DNA of 64,000 nt from the NCBI GenBank assembly GCA_002715965.1, contig PBAL01000086.1, forward strand, positions 62,001-126,000, given 5' to 3'. Source of the stretch: Verrucomicrobiales bacterium (GTDB lineage: Bacteria; Verrucomicrobiota; Verrucomicrobiia; Limisphaerales; JAYPXF01). The notes under the pieces are model-generated. The model did no database searches. It had not been told where the DNA came from and was given only the letters and a program-made list of their open reading frames with translations. The translations under genes and the position numbers were made by a program. Shown in pieces: positions 49,531 through 59,511 of this stretch; position 1 is the stretch's first letter, and every line of letters starts with the position of its first letter.

Positions 49531-50991
49531 TCAGAGCTCAGCGCGCGCCTTGTGATGCTCGGTGCTGCGTTCATAGGCGTCTGCCACTTTCAGCAGAGTT
49601 TCCTCACCAAACGGCTTCGCCAGGATCTGCAAACCGATCGGAAGCTTCGCCGAGGTCAACCCACAGGGAATGCTGATCCCAGGGATTCCCGCCAGGCTGC
49701 AGGGATTGGTGAACACGTCACACAGATACATCTGCAGGGGATCACTCACCTTGTCCCCCGCCTTGAAAGCAGCAGTCGGCGTGGTCGGCGTCACGATGGC
49801 ATCAACCTTTTCAAAAGCCTTCTCGAAATCCTGACGAATCAGAGTCCGCACCTTCTGGGCGCGCAGATAATAGGCGTCGTAGTAACCACTGCTCAACGCG
49901 TATGTCCCCAGGATGATCCTGCGTTTTACCTCGGGTCCAAAGCCCGCACCGCGCGTGTTCTTGTAAAGATCGGCCGGTGAATCGCCATCCACACGCAAGC
50001 CGTAGCGAATGCCGTCAAAGCGCGCGAGGTTCGAACTGGCTTCGGCAGTCGCCAGGATGTAGTAGGTGGCGATCGCGTAACTGGTATGCGGGAGGGAGAC
50101 TTCAACGATCTCAGCGCCCAGCGACTCATACTGCTTCACCGCGGCATCCACCGCGTCTTTCACTTCGGAGTCCAGGCCCTCGACCATGTATTCCTTGGCG
50201 ATGCCGATCTTCAACCCCTTGACGTCACCGGTCAGCGCGGCACGGTAGTCCGGAACGAGTTCCGGCACACAGGTCGAGTCACGCTTATCCGCTCCACTCA
50301 TTACCCGCAGCAATGTCGCGGAATCCTTGACCGTCTTCGTGAACGGCCCGATTTGATCGAGCGAAGAAGCGAATGCCACCAGGCCATAACGCGAGATCCG
50401 TCCGTAGGTCGGCTTCAATCCGACCACACCACAAAACGCAGCCGGCTGACGAATCGATCCGCCGGTGTCCGTTCCCAGCGAACCGACGCATTCATCTGCA
50501 GCAACCGCAGCCGCTGATCCACCTGAGGAGCCACCGGGTATGCAATCGAGATCCCACGGATTGCGCGTCGTTTGAAAAGCCGAGTTCTCGGTCGAACTTC
50601 CCATGGCAAATTCATCCATGTTCAAGCGGCCAAACAAAATCGCCCCTGCCGCTTTCAATCGCTCGATCGCCGTCGCGTCATAGGGGGCGACATATTCGTG
50701 GAGAATCTTGGAGCAACAGTTCAACGGATGCCCTTTCACGGACAACAAATCCTTCAACGCAATTGGCACGCCCAGGAGGGGCCGTTCTGCGTGAGTTGCG
50801 CCATCGGCAATCGCATCATCAATCAGGTCTGCCTGTTCGAGCGCGTCTTCATTCTTGTGGCTGATGAAGGCCTTGACGCGGTCATCGACCGCAGCGACCC
50901 GATCCAGGCAGGCCTGGGTTGCCTCGCGGGCGGACACTTCTTTCGACGCGATCTTCGCGGTCAGTTCGGAAATGGTCAGCTGATTCAACAT
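49531..50991 (-). CDS. gatA: Asp/Glu-tRNA amidotransferase subunit A
   Basis: [15 protein letters not shown]..., [65 protein letters not shown]. Confidence 0.97.
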   Translation of the reverse strand: MLNQLTISELTAKIASKEVSAREATQACLDRVAAVDDRVKAFISHKNEDALEQADLIDDAIADGATHAERPLLGVPIALKDLLSVKGHPLNCCSKILHEYVAPYDATAIERLKAAGAILFGRLNMDEFAMGSSTENSAFQTTRNPWDLDCIPGGSSGGSAAAVAADECVGSLGTDTGGSIRQPAAFCGVVGLKPTYGRISRYGLVAFASSLDQIGPFTKTVKDSATLLRVMSGADKRDSTCVPELVPDYRAALTGDVKGLKIGIAKEYMVEGLDSEVKDAVDAAVKQYESLGAEIVEVSLPHTSYAIATYYILATAEASSNLARFDGIRYGLRVDGDSPADLYKNTRGAGFGPEVKRRIILGTYALSSGYYDAYYLRAQKVRTLIRQDFEKAFEKVDAIVTPTTPTAAFKAGDKVSDPLQMYLCDVFTNPCSLAGIPGISIPCGLTSAKLPIGLQILAKPFGEETLLKVADAYERSTEHHKARAEL

Positions 50992-50996
50992 CTCGC

Positions 50997-51284
50997 CTAC
51001 TCCACAATCTTCGGCACCTGGAACAGACCATTCAATTTCTTGGGCGCGTTCTGCATCGCCTCATTGTGGGGCAGGGAGCCTTCGATCACGTCGTCCCGCA
51101 TCACATTGACCAGCGGGAATGGATGAGCCGTGGCCTCAACACCTTCCACGTCCACCTCGTTCAGCTGATCGATGTAGTCAAGAATCTGTCCAAGCTGCGA
51201 ACCAAGCTGCTGCTTCTCCTCATCGCTCAGCGAAAGGCGCGCGAGGTTGGCCACGTATTCGATGTCAAAGGTCTGATCTGCCAT
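50997..51284 (-). CDS. gatC: Asp/Glu-tRNA amidotransferase subunit C
   Basis: [65 protein letters not shown]; internal ATG chosen. Confidence 0.95.
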   Translation of the reverse strand: MADQTFDIEYVANLARLSLSDEEKQQLGSQLGQILDYIDQLNEVDVEGVEATAHPFPLVNVMRDDVIEGSLPHNEAMQNAPKKLNGLFQVPKIVE

Positions 51285-51511
51285 CTGGGGCGGCTGTTTT
51301 AGCGGAAGCGGGTGTGAGTGGGGAAGGTTAAAGGATGAAGGGTGATTTGGTTGAAGGGTTGAATAGGGAAGGGCTGGATCGGCATGTGGTTGTCGCCCCT
51401 TCAACCCATTGACCAACCCCCACTTCTAATTGCCTCCGCTCGTCCATGGTGCTACCAATCTCCCGTGCTCCCCCTTCATTCACGAGCCTTTCACCTCTGA
51501 CCCCACGCCCT

Positions 51512-52099
51512 ATGAACATCGTATTCAACTGCCCCCACTGCAACGTCCAGATGACCGTCGATGAAGCCGGCGTCGGCGAGACAGTCCCCTGCCCCACCTG
51601 CAACAACGAATTTCAGATTCCTCAAGGCCGTCCCGAGGAAGAGGTCAAGACCGAGAAGGCGGCCGACGAGGCCGCTGCAGCTCCGGCCGCACCCGCAGCG
51701 CCTGCACAAAAACCCCTCAATCCAACCCCACCCCAACCCGGAGTTAAACCGGCTGGTGATGCGGCTCCCGCTGAAAAAACCAAGGAGCCTGAGAAAAAGA
51801 AAGACGCGAAACCGAAAATCCCATCAGGAAAAGACCTTGCAGCCCTTCTGCCCAACCAGAAGAAGGCCGGACATGACGACCACGAAAAGGGGCCGGGGAT
51901 GCGCGTCAAATCCATCCAGCACCATCTTTGCATCGACATGGGCAAAGACCTCTTCGATGCCACCGTCGCCAAGTTCATCAAGACCGTCCCCAAGGAAGAC
52001 ATCGTAAGCATCACGCCTCTCAGCTACAGCTACAAGGACTCCGGAGGCGACATCATCAGTGATTATGGAGTCATGATCGTGTACCACGCAAAAGAGTGA
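51512..52099 (+). CDS. Zinc-ribbon protein with Ala/Pro-rich linker and C-terminal conserved domain of unknown function
   Basis: MNIVFNCPHCNVQMTVDEAGVGETVPCPTCNNEFQIP; linker; RVKSIQHHLCIDMGKDLFDATVAKFIKTVPKEDIVSITPLSYSYKDSGGDIISDYGVMIVYHAKE. Confidence 0.75.
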   Translation: MNIVFNCPHCNVQMTVDEAGVGETVPCPTCNNEFQIPQGRPEEEVKTEKAADEAAAAPAAPAAPAQKPLNPTPPQPGVKPAGDAAPAEKTKEPEKKKDAKPKIPSGKDLAALLPNQKKAGHDDHEKGPGMRVKSIQHHLCIDMGKDLFDATVAKFIKTVPKEDIVSITPLSYSYKDSGGDIISDYGVMIVYHAKE

Positions 52100-52136
52100 T
52101 CGTACCTCCGTCGTCGCGAACTTGAACTTGGCGCTC

Positions 52137-52172
52137 CGTAATTCGTATTTCGTATTTCGTAATTCGTATTTC
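52137..52172. repeat. Short tandem/direct repeat of (A)ATTCGTATTTCGT units
   Basis: CGTAATTCGTATTTCGTATTTCGTAATTCGTATTTCGCC. Confidence 0.8.
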
Positions 52173-52175
52173 GCC

Positions 52176-53138
52176 TCAGCGTGTGAACCGTATTCCATCG
52201 AACACCAACTCGGTGCTCGGATCCGGGTTCTGACTGTAACCGTTGGCCCGCATCTTCACTGACCGGATGAAATGCCAGCCCTTCGGCTTCCGCGACGTTC
52301 GCATTTCGTTCAACGTATACTCAAAGGACTTCCAACCCTTGAAATCCACCGGCACCTTCACGCTGTAATAATCCGGCCCCTCCGTGGCTTCATTCTCCGA
52401 CGAGAATATCATTACGAAAGTCGAGTCCGTCACCCGCTCGCTGTAGACATCGAACGCAACCGACTTGAATCTGCTGCAATCCACGGGATCCGTGAAGACG
52501 TTGTCCACCGCGTGCGTCTTCCCGTGACTCCACCGCGCCCCCGCCGGCCAGCTTCGTTTCCGATACGGGTCCATCACCGCCCCGCTCCACCCGGAAACAT
52601 CCAACGGCTGGTCCACCGGTTCCACCTCCACGACGACATCATCCACGTAGCCGATCATCTTCGCGGCATTGAAACTGTGAAACCACACCTGCGCCGCCAC
52701 CGTACCCTTCGGAGCAATCCGGCTCGTGATCATCACGCGCCACTCCCCCCTGGACAATGGGGTCTTGTGTCCACGCTGCTTGCCGATTCGCTTGCCCGCC
52801 TGATCATAGAAATCAATGTAGATCCCCAGCGGATTCTCATCGCCACTCTCCAGGTAACACCAGGCCGTTGCCCGAACCCGCTGCCCCCGCTTCACGAACA
52901 GCACCTCCGTGTAGGCGCTTGAGCCAACGCTGATCCCATCCCGGTCCGCGATTCGCAACGAACGTCCTCCCGTCCGCGCCAATTCACTGGTCACCATCGA
53001 CATCCCCTTGTCCTTCAAATACCAGCCCGTTGGCGATGAAATACTCCCCTCCTCGAACCCCGATGAAAATACGGCTCCGTGCAAAGCCGAAACCGCCACA
53101 CAACCCGCCAGCACAAGACAAACTCCGAACAACTTCAT
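52176..53138 (-). CDS. Secreted protein with carbohydrate-binding-like beta-sandwich regions
   Basis: Signal peptide MKLFGVCLVLAGCVAVSALHGA; FSSGFEEGSISSPTGWYLKDKG...SVGSSAYTEVLFVKRGQRVRATAWCYLESGDENPLGIYIDFYD...TELVFDGIRF. Confidence 0.65.
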   Translation of the reverse strand: MKLFGVCLVLAGCVAVSALHGAVFSSGFEEGSISSPTGWYLKDKGMSMVTSELARTGGRSLRIADRDGISVGSSAYTEVLFVKRGQRVRATAWCYLESGDENPLGIYIDFYDQAGKRIGKQRGHKTPLSRGEWRVMITSRIAPKGTVAAQVWFHSFNAAKMIGYVDDVVVEVEPVDQPLDVSGWSGAVMDPYRKRSWPAGARWSHGKTHAVDNVFTDPVDCSRFKSVAFDVYSERVTDSTFVMIFSSENEATEGPDYYSVKVPVDFKGWKSFEYTLNEMRTSRKPKGWHFIRSVKMRANGYSQNPDPSTELVFDGIRFTR

Positions 53139-53324
53139 TCCAACCAGCATTCACAATTCCGCGCAGATGTCCAACGGCAGAATCCATTCTCTACGGAGCA
53201 CCGGGTATATCCGGCTGCGGCCGCTCGTTCAGACTCGTTGATACGGACGCATCTAAGAATCTATCCGACCAATTTACGGTTTCCTTGGCGGTTCAATGCG
53301 TCCATGATCCACGCAATCCGAAAG

Positions 53325-53406
53325 GGGTTTGACCGGCGTCTGAAGTTAAACTCACAAGACCCTGTGCTGACGGCATACCATAGAACATCAAACTTAGGTC
53401 CAACCC
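53325..53406 (-). repeat. Dispersed repeat, copy C (82 bp, imperfect terminal inverted repeats)
   Basis: GGGTTTGACCGG...GAAGTTAAACTCACAAGACCCTGTGCTGACGGCATACCATAGAACATCAAACTTAGGTCCAACCC. Confidence 0.9.
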
Positions 53407-53427
53407 CCGCAAAAAACCCATCGACTC

Positions 53428-53757
53428 GTGCTCGTGGACAGTGGTAGCGGCAGACTGCTCGCCCTGCCGGGAAACCTTTCGTCCCACGACGGCGCGGTGT
53501 TCGCAAACCGCCAGGCCGCGGTCAATCGTGCCAACAAAATTCTGGATGAACACATGTATGCGACAGCAGTGATCTCCGATCTGGAAAGTGGTGAAGAGGA
53601 ACGCATCACGCATCCGCATCAGGGCGAGTATCTACGGGAGAAGTATCGCTACCTGCACTGGCAGAATCTCGGCTGGCTGAAACGAATGTTCAAAAAGCAA
53701 CCCACTTTCCGCTACTTCAAAACCGAACACCTGACTGAAGAAGAGACGAAAGTCTGA
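53428..53757 (+). CDS. Hypothetical protein, possibly N-terminally truncated next to repeat copy C
   Basis: GTG-start ORF LVDSGSGRLLALPGNLSSHDGAVFANRQAAVNRANKILDEHMYATAVISDLESGEEERITHPHQGEYLREKYRYLHWQNLGWLKRMFKKQPTFRYFK; coding-like, no antisense competitor. Confidence 0.6.
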   Translation: MLVDSGSGRLLALPGNLSSHDGAVFANRQAAVNRANKILDEHMYATAVISDLESGEEERITHPHQGEYLREKYRYLHWQNLGWLKRMFKKQPTFRYFKTEHLTEEETKV

Positions 53758-53766
53758 CCATCCGCT

Positions 53767-55242
53767 TCAAGCGCCTCTCAGGCCTTCAAATCGTTTCACC
53801 ACATCCAACCACTCGTCTGCCGACTCCGGCTGGAACTCCTCAAGATCATAGGAAGCCCCGATGATCGCCCGGCCGTTCTTCAGCGAATCGATGTCACCCG
53901 CAGCGATGGCCTGCACGATGATATTCCCCAACGCCGTGGCCTCCACCGGTCCCGCCATCACAGGGATTCCACAGGCATTCGCGGTGAACTGATTCAACAA
54001 CTGATTCTGGCTTCCCCCACCGACAATGTGCAGGCGCTTGATCGCTGAGCCGGTCAGTTCCTCAATGCGACGCAGCGTGTCACGGTAAAGGAGCGCCAGG
54101 CTCTCCAGACAGCAGCGAAGAAACTCGCCGGACGATTCCGGCACGGGCTGTTTGGTTTCGCGGCAGAAGTCTGCAATGCGCGAAGGCATATCCCCTGGCG
54201 CCATGAAGCGTTCATCGTCCGGATTGATCAGGCTCTTGAATGGCGCGGCATCAGCGGCCATCGAAGCGAGTTCGCCATAGCCCAACTCCCGGCCCGCTTC
54301 CGACCACGTCCGCCTGCACTCCTGCACCAGCCACAAGCCGATAATGTTCTTCAACAGCCGGATCGAACCGTTATACCCGATTTCATTGGTGAGATTCATC
54401 TCGCGGCAGGCGTCGTTGATCAACGGTGTCTTGCGCTCGACACCCATCAACGACCACGTGCCCGAACTGAGATACGCCCAGTCCGCTTCATCCGACACGC
54501 CTCCAGTCGCCGGCACGGCAGCCACTGCCGATCCGGTATCGTGAGTACAACAGGCAACCACCGACACACCGGTCAAACCCGTGTCCTCCGCAACCTCCTT
54601 CCGCAACGGCCCCAACGGAGTGCCCGAACCCGCAATCTCAGGAAAGACATCGGGCGCGAGGTTCACCGCCGAGACCACCTTCTCCGACCAGCTACGCGTC
54701 GTCGGGTTGTAAAGCTGCGTCGTGCTCGCCATCGACACCTCCGCCTTGGCCACGCCACAAAGGAAGAAATTGAAGGCGTCACCGATCGGAACGATTCGAC
54801 GCACCCGCTCCAACCGCGCAGGCGTCTCCATCGCCAGATGATAGAGAGCATTGATCGGCATGAATTGAATACCCGTCTCAGCAAAGACCTCCTCCCAAGG
54901 CAGCTTCGCAAAAACCCGCTTCACACCTTCTGCTGTCCGCGGGTCGCGATAATGATAGACCGGCTCAATCAACTCATCGTCACCATCCAACAAGACGCAA
55001 TCCAATCCCCACGAATCACAGCTGATGCTGCGAATCTCCAGACCACGCGCCCCTGCCTTGCGCAGCCCATCGTTGATTCCTGCAAGCAGCGCGGGAACGT
55101 TCCAATACATCGAATCCCCGTCGCGAATCGGCTCGTTGGGAAATCGATGAATCTCCTCCAACTTGAGGTGTTCGCCTTCAATCGATCCCAGCATCACGCG
55201 ACCGCTTTCGGCTCCGAGATCACAAGCAAGATAGTTGGGCAT
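53767..55242 (-). CDS. rhaB: Rhamnulokinase (FGGY kinase family)
   Basis: YLACDLGAESGRVMLGSIEG...YMNVPALLAGI-type region; ISCDSWGLDCVLLDGDDELIEPVYHYRDPRT; AETGIQFMPINALYHLAME; RLHIVGGGSQNQLLNQFTANACGIPVMAGPVEATALGNIIVQAIA. Confidence 0.92.
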   Translation of the reverse strand: MPNYLACDLGAESGRVMLGSIEGEHLKLEEIHRFPNEPIRDGDSMYWNVPALLAGINDGLRKAGARGLEIRSISCDSWGLDCVLLDGDDELIEPVYHYRDPRTAEGVKRVFAKLPWEEVFAETGIQFMPINALYHLAMETPARLERVRRIVPIGDAFNFFLCGVAKAEVSMASTTQLYNPTTRSWSEKVVSAVNLAPDVFPEIAGSGTPLGPLRKEVAEDTGLTGVSVVACCTHDTGSAVAAVPATGGVSDEADWAYLSSGTWSLMGVERKTPLINDACREMNLTNEIGYNGSIRLLKNIIGLWLVQECRRTWSEAGRELGYGELASMAADAAPFKSLINPDDERFMAPGDMPSRIADFCRETKQPVPESSGEFLRCCLESLALLYRDTLRRIEELTGSAIKRLHIVGGGSQNQLLNQFTANACGIPVMAGPVEATALGNIIVQAIAAGDIDSLKNGRAIIGASYDLEEFQPESADEWLDVVKRFEGLRGA

Positions 55243-55329
55243 GCGCGATTGTTAGGAAGAGAGCCGGGTTTGGAAAACCACTAATGAACCAATTGGCAAT
55301 CGAACACGTTTTCACGCGATCGGAAATCA

Positions 55330-55462
55330 CCGTAGCGCAGGACTCCTGTCCTGCTGTTTCGCGGATCTCCAGATCCACTGTGCATGGCCATTACATAGCG
55401 TAGTGAACGATCGAAGCGTTCTCTCATTTGCAGGCTCGGCAGGTCGGAGAGCCGCACTACGG
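55330..55462. repeat. Putative MITE-like intergenic element (133 bp) with imperfect terminal inverted repeats
   Basis: CCGTAGCGCAGGACTCCTGTCC... at the left end vs CCGTAGTGCGGCTCTCCGACC... (rc of the right end). Confidence 0.55.
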
Positions 55463-55467
55463 ACCAC

Positions 55468-57225
55468 CTAGGCCTCAAAGTCCTTGAGCTTGCGCAACGC
55501 CAGTTGAAACGGCACCCACCCCAACACAAACGACAGCACGACGAACGACGTTATCGAAGCCGCCACATGCGTCGGATCCGCCACAAAGCCCTCGCGTTTT
55601 CCCCACGGAGTTCCGGCCGCCAGCATGGCAACACTTCCGACGATGTACAGGAAGCTCAGGACCAGGCAAAACGTCCCGCCGAATCCGCTGACAATCTTGC
55701 CCGGATTGTCCTCCCGGAAATTCGGAAACAACACGCCCAGGCCCATCGCCAACCCGTTCAAGGTCGCCGTCATCACGGCAATCGTACCGATGAAATACAT
55801 CGTGCGGTTCAGGTCCATCTTCAGGAAGTGACACGACAATCCGATCAATCCGAGCGTCACGATCAGCGAGCCCACCGTTGACATCGCAAACTTTGTCTTC
55901 ACCACCTTCACCAATCCCAACGGAGACATCCCCACGATCCACACTCGTTTGCCTTCCAGCGAGAATTGCGGAAACACGAAGCGAGTCGTCAATGTCGCGA
56001 GGTTGAGCGAACAGGCAAAGAGATTCAGGAACGAAATCAGATGCAGCCAATAGGGATTGCTCAACTGCCGGGTGAAGTGTCGGAGGTTCAGGATGTATAC
56101 CGTCAACAATCCAAACAACATGATCGTCTGCCCCCATTGTGTGGTGTCTCGCCAGAACATTCGAATGTCCTTCACGATCAAAATCCGCACGTCCGACTGC
56201 AGCCACTTGAACATTCCAATCAATCGCTCCATGAAACCGCGCGGGTAATTAAAAATCGCCCGACGGGCCTGCAACTCCCGGAACCACTCCCACTGCCCCA
56301 GCACATGCGCCCGGCTGTGGACGGACGAAGACGCGTTGTAAAACGGGTTGCCCATGCGAGTGAAGGCCAGCAGACCGAAGAACATCACGTAACTCGCCAG
56401 CACCATGAGGTAGAAGAGCGAAAGTGACTTCAGTCCTTCCGCCCAGCCCTGCACGCTCGACGAGAGCCAATAACTCGGCAGCCCCGGGAATTGTGAAAAC
56501 TTCGTCTTCGCCAGCACCCGATCCAGCACCGCCAACACGCGCGCTTCGATTGCATCGTCGTCCAGTTGTTCCGGCTGGAGCCAATGCCGGACCACAAACA
56601 CAAAGACGCCGAAGATGCATAACATCACGATCTGAAACGCCCGCCGATCCATGAATCGCGCCAATGTCACGGCAGACCAGGAACCAAACACCGACGGCAG
56701 GATGATGAATGCCGCAATCAGGAAAGTTGTGAGCAGATAGAAATCCCACTGCGCGTTCTGCACCATCCCATAGGCCACCAACATCGGGGCGATCAGGAAC
56801 AGGAACGCCCACGAAGCAAGCATCGTTGACTCCACGAACTTCCAGCGATAAATCGTCCGCATCGGCATTGGCGCCGTCAGGAGGAACGCCGTCTCCCGGT
56901 TTCGAAACAGATTGGTGTAGCTGATGATCAGATTGCTAAACAGCAGCAGCAGGAACAGGACGGCAAACAACAGAAACAACAGACGCTCGATCAACAACTC
57001 GCCCAAGCCCGGAAAGTTCTTCACGAAACGCAGACCGATGTGAAAGAGCTTGAAGGTCACAAAGCCATAACCCACCAGAAAGGTTGCGATGATCAGCGTC
57101 AGCAGCTTCGACTTCTTGCCCACCGAAAGCAGCTTGCGCCAGATCTGCAGGAAATTGACCTTTATCAGTAGGAAGAGGCTCTCGCGCTCACTCAGGTGTG
57201 ACAGCGACTGTGCATCGGCGCTCAT
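55468..57225 (-). CDS. ABC transporter permease (exporter type, multi-TM)
   Basis: Many TM segments; coupled to the ATPase by 4-bp overlap. Confidence 0.8.
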   Translation of the reverse strand: MSADAQSLSHLSERESLFLLIKVNFLQIWRKLLSVGKKSKLLTLIIATFLVGYGFVTFKLFHIGLRFVKNFPGLGELLIERLLFLLFAVLFLLLLFSNLIISYTNLFRNRETAFLLTAPMPMRTIYRWKFVESTMLASWAFLFLIAPMLVAYGMVQNAQWDFYLLTTFLIAAFIILPSVFGSWSAVTLARFMDRRAFQIVMLCIFGVFVFVVRHWLQPEQLDDDAIEARVLAVLDRVLAKTKFSQFPGLPSYWLSSSVQGWAEGLKSLSLFYLMVLASYVMFFGLLAFTRMGNPFYNASSSVHSRAHVLGQWEWFRELQARRAIFNYPRGFMERLIGMFKWLQSDVRILIVKDIRMFWRDTTQWGQTIMLFGLLTVYILNLRHFTRQLSNPYWLHLISFLNLFACSLNLATLTTRFVFPQFSLEGKRVWIVGMSPLGLVKVVKTKFAMSTVGSLIVTLGLIGLSCHFLKMDLNRTMYFIGTIAVMTATLNGLAMGLGVLFPNFREDNPGKIVSGFGGTFCLVLSFLYIVGSVAMLAAGTPWGKREGFVADPTHVAASITSFVVLSFVLGWVPFQLALRKLKDFEA

Positions 57226-57986
57226 TCGGAGAGGGCCTCGGCTGAACGTTCCTCGGAAAGGTTGGCCGCCTCGCGCGTGATCGCGAGGAAGGTGTCCTCC
57301 AATTGACCATCCGAACCGCTCCGCTTGCGCAGTTCGTCCAGCGTGCCCACCGCCATGAACTTCCCAAGATTGATGATCCCGATCCGGTCGGCGATCTGCT
57401 CCGCCACGGAGAGTTGATGCGTGGAAAGAAACACGGTCATTCCCTCCTTCGAACGTTTCTTCAACACGTCCTTCACCACGCGTGCATGATGCGGATCCAA
57501 GCCCACCATCGGTTCGTCGATCACAAACACCTCCGGATCGTGCATCAATGCCGACGCGATGGCCACGCGCTGGCGCGTTCCGTGCGACAAGCCCTCGATC
57601 GGTTTGCGCAGGAAGGGTTCCAGGTTGAACATCGGAATCAATTCACGCCCGGTGGACTGAATCTTCTCCTCGGGCATCTTGAACATCTGCCCCATGAAGC
57701 GGAAGAATTCCCAGGGAGTGAGCTTTTCGTAGAGAAAGGGGAAATCCGGCACGTAAGCCAGCCGGCGACGCACTTCCAATGGCTCCTCCTGAACATCAAA
57801 CCCAGCGACGGTCACCTTGCCGGAAGTGGGCTTGATGAGCCCGGTGATCATCTTGATCGTCGTGGTCTTCCCGGCTGCGTTCGGTCCGAGCACGGCAAAG
57901 AATTCGCCCTTCGGTATCGACAAGCTCACGTCGTCAACTGCGGTGAGATCTCCGAAATTCTTGGTAAGGTTTTTGAGTTCGATCAT
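57222..57986 (-). CDS. ABC transporter ATP-binding protein
   Basis: Walker A GPNAAGKTTTIKMITGL; LSHGTRQRVAIASALMHDPEVFVIDEPMVGLDPHHARVV; STHQLSVAEQIADRIGII. Confidence 0.95.
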   Translation of the reverse strand: MIELKNLTKNFGDLTAVDDVSLSIPKGEFFAVLGPNAAGKTTTIKMITGLIKPTSGKVTVAGFDVQEEPLEVRRRLAYVPDFPFLYEKLTPWEFFRFMGQMFKMPEEKIQSTGRELIPMFNLEPFLRKPIEGLSHGTRQRVAIASALMHDPEVFVIDEPMVGLDPHHARVVKDVLKKRSKEGMTVFLSTHQLSVAEQIADRIGIINLGKFMAVGTLDELRKRSGSDGQLEDTFLAITREAANLSEERSAEALSE

Positions 57987-57992
57987 GCGCGG

Positions 57993-58832
57993 TCAGAGCA
58001 ACAACAGACGGGCGTTGCGAATTTCGATCTTGTCCGGAAGTGTGATCCGGAGAATCTCCCCGATCCGGCTCACATAAATGTTCGCGACCCTCTGGTCGGG
58101 CAACGTCACCGACACCCGGTAACAACGAAGACTCGTGTGCCCGATCTTCAATCGGTCGTCAAACGCCTCCACCTTGATGCCCGACTTCATCAGTTGCATC
58201 GCATTGAAATGCGGATTGTCCCCGCTGCCAAAACCCGCCAGCAATCCCCCGGCAAACTGCGCCAACGGCAACGGCCCGATCAACCGCGTCACCACCATCG
58301 ACGGATCCTTGAGCTCGTCGAAGGTAAAGTTGTGTTCGGTCCGATGATCGTCATTGAGCCAGGACACGCGCAGCGTCTCGTTGGTGGAGTTGGCCACGAA
58401 CTGCAGCCTGATTGGCTTTTGATGCAGCCCGAGTTCAAAAGTATGCCACTGGTTGTTCGTGGAGAAGTTTGCCGACATGTCAAAGTTCACCGTGCCGTGT
58501 CCCTGTCCCAGCAAGAGATGCCCGCTGCGAATTTCCACGATGTAGTTCGCCGGATTCCGGACCATGCCCTCGGCGAGGTACTCCTTTTCCCGCTCATCTT
58601 CGATGTCGTATTCCACCGCCTCCGCAGACCAACGCAGACTGCCGCGCCGGCGCTTGTCCTGGAACATGTAGAGAAACGATTCGTCCGGCGAACGCAACAT
58701 CCGGTTCCACACCATCTCGAGAGGGATGGGCGTGCCGATCGTGTCCGTCTGCTTGAAGTCTTTCTGGTAGAGCTTGTAGTTCATCACCACAAAGAAAATC
58801 GTGACGATGGCAAATGGCAGATGACGGATCAT
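57993..58832 (-). CDS. Hypothetical protein, upstream of the ABC genes; N-terminal hydrophobic segment
   Basis: MIRHLPFAIVTIFFVVMNYKLYQKDFKQTDTIGTPIPLEMVWNRMLRSPDESFLYMFQDKRRRGSLRWSAEAVEYDIEDEREKEYLAEGMVRN...; tandem minus-strand arrangement. Confidence 0.75.
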   Translation of the reverse strand: MIRHLPFAIVTIFFVVMNYKLYQKDFKQTDTIGTPIPLEMVWNRMLRSPDESFLYMFQDKRRRGSLRWSAEAVEYDIEDEREKEYLAEGMVRNPANYIVEIRSGHLLLGQGHGTVNFDMSANFSTNNQWHTFELGLHQKPIRLQFVANSTNETLRVSWLNDDHRTEHNFTFDELKDPSMVVTRLIGPLPLAQFAGGLLAGFGSGDNPHFNAMQLMKSGIKVEAFDDRLKIGHTSLRCYRVSVTLPDQRVANIYVSRIGEILRITLPDKIEIRNARLLLL

Positions 58833-58986
58833 TGAAAGTTCAGAGGGGTTTTAAGACCGGGAATGAGCGAGTCAAGCGGGATTCATCTGAAATTGTTGGA
58901 ACACCGACTCACGCAGACGCGTTGCTCCATGGAATTGGAGACAATGTGTTCTTGATTGTCGCAGAATCGAAAACTATCTAAACTAC

Positions 58987-59511
58987 ATGGAGAGCGCTAA
59001 GGAAGAACACGGATACGTGCCCCTCCGGGTCAGTTGGTTTCGCGTGTATCTTTTCAATCTGATACAGACGGACGCGTTCATCTCGATTTTTCTCTACGCT
59101 GCGCGGGACGAGGGTGTATTCATACGCGGGATACTCGGGGTCGGCTTCATTGGTATCATGCCAATTCTCCAAACGCTTGTAATCCGATTCATCGTCCAGG
59201 AGCGCGGAACTAGCCCGAAAGGCCTTCACTACATCCGCTCCAAATGCGGCACCAAGGTGGAAGCAATTGTCCCCTGGCCTGAGGTGGAAATGTTCAAGCT
59301 CGGTTGGCATCGATTCCAACTGACGACGCCCAAATCGAACGATGCTACTCCCGGCAAACTCTGTCTGCTGAATTGGAAGGGGTTCGAAGCGGTCGTGCGA
59401 AAAACCGGCCAGACCTGTTCTGCACAAGCTAAATCGCCTACTTCGAGAGTTCCCGCATTTCCACCAGTTGCTTCCGGAACGCACCCATCCGGGACGTATG
59501 TTCGTCCCTAA
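58987..59511 (+). CDS. Hypothetical membrane protein
   Basis: YLFNLIQTDAFISIFLYAARDEGVFIRGILGVGFIGIMPILQTLVIRFIV; convergent overlap of ~74 bp with the sulfatase 3' end. Confidence 0.5.
   Translation: MESAKEEHGYVPLRVSWFRVYLFNLIQTDAFISIFLYAARDEGVFIRGILGVGFIGIMPILQTLVIRFIVQERGTSPKGLHYIRSKCGTKVEAIVPWPEVEMFKLGWHRFQLTTPKSNDATPGKLCLLNWKGFEAVVRKTGQTCSAQAKSPTSRVPAFPPVASGTHPSGTYVRP

Noticed and set aside
57303-58835. 510-aa plus-strand ORF
   Set aside because: Antisense to the ABC ATPase and its neighbour; His/Arg/Gln-rich composition typical of a shadow ORF.
58978-59484. 168-aa minus-strand ORF competing with the plus-strand membrane protein
   Set aside because: Its N-terminus is antisense/out of frame to neighbours and lacks hydrophobic or conserved patterns; the plus-strand frame has clear TM segments.
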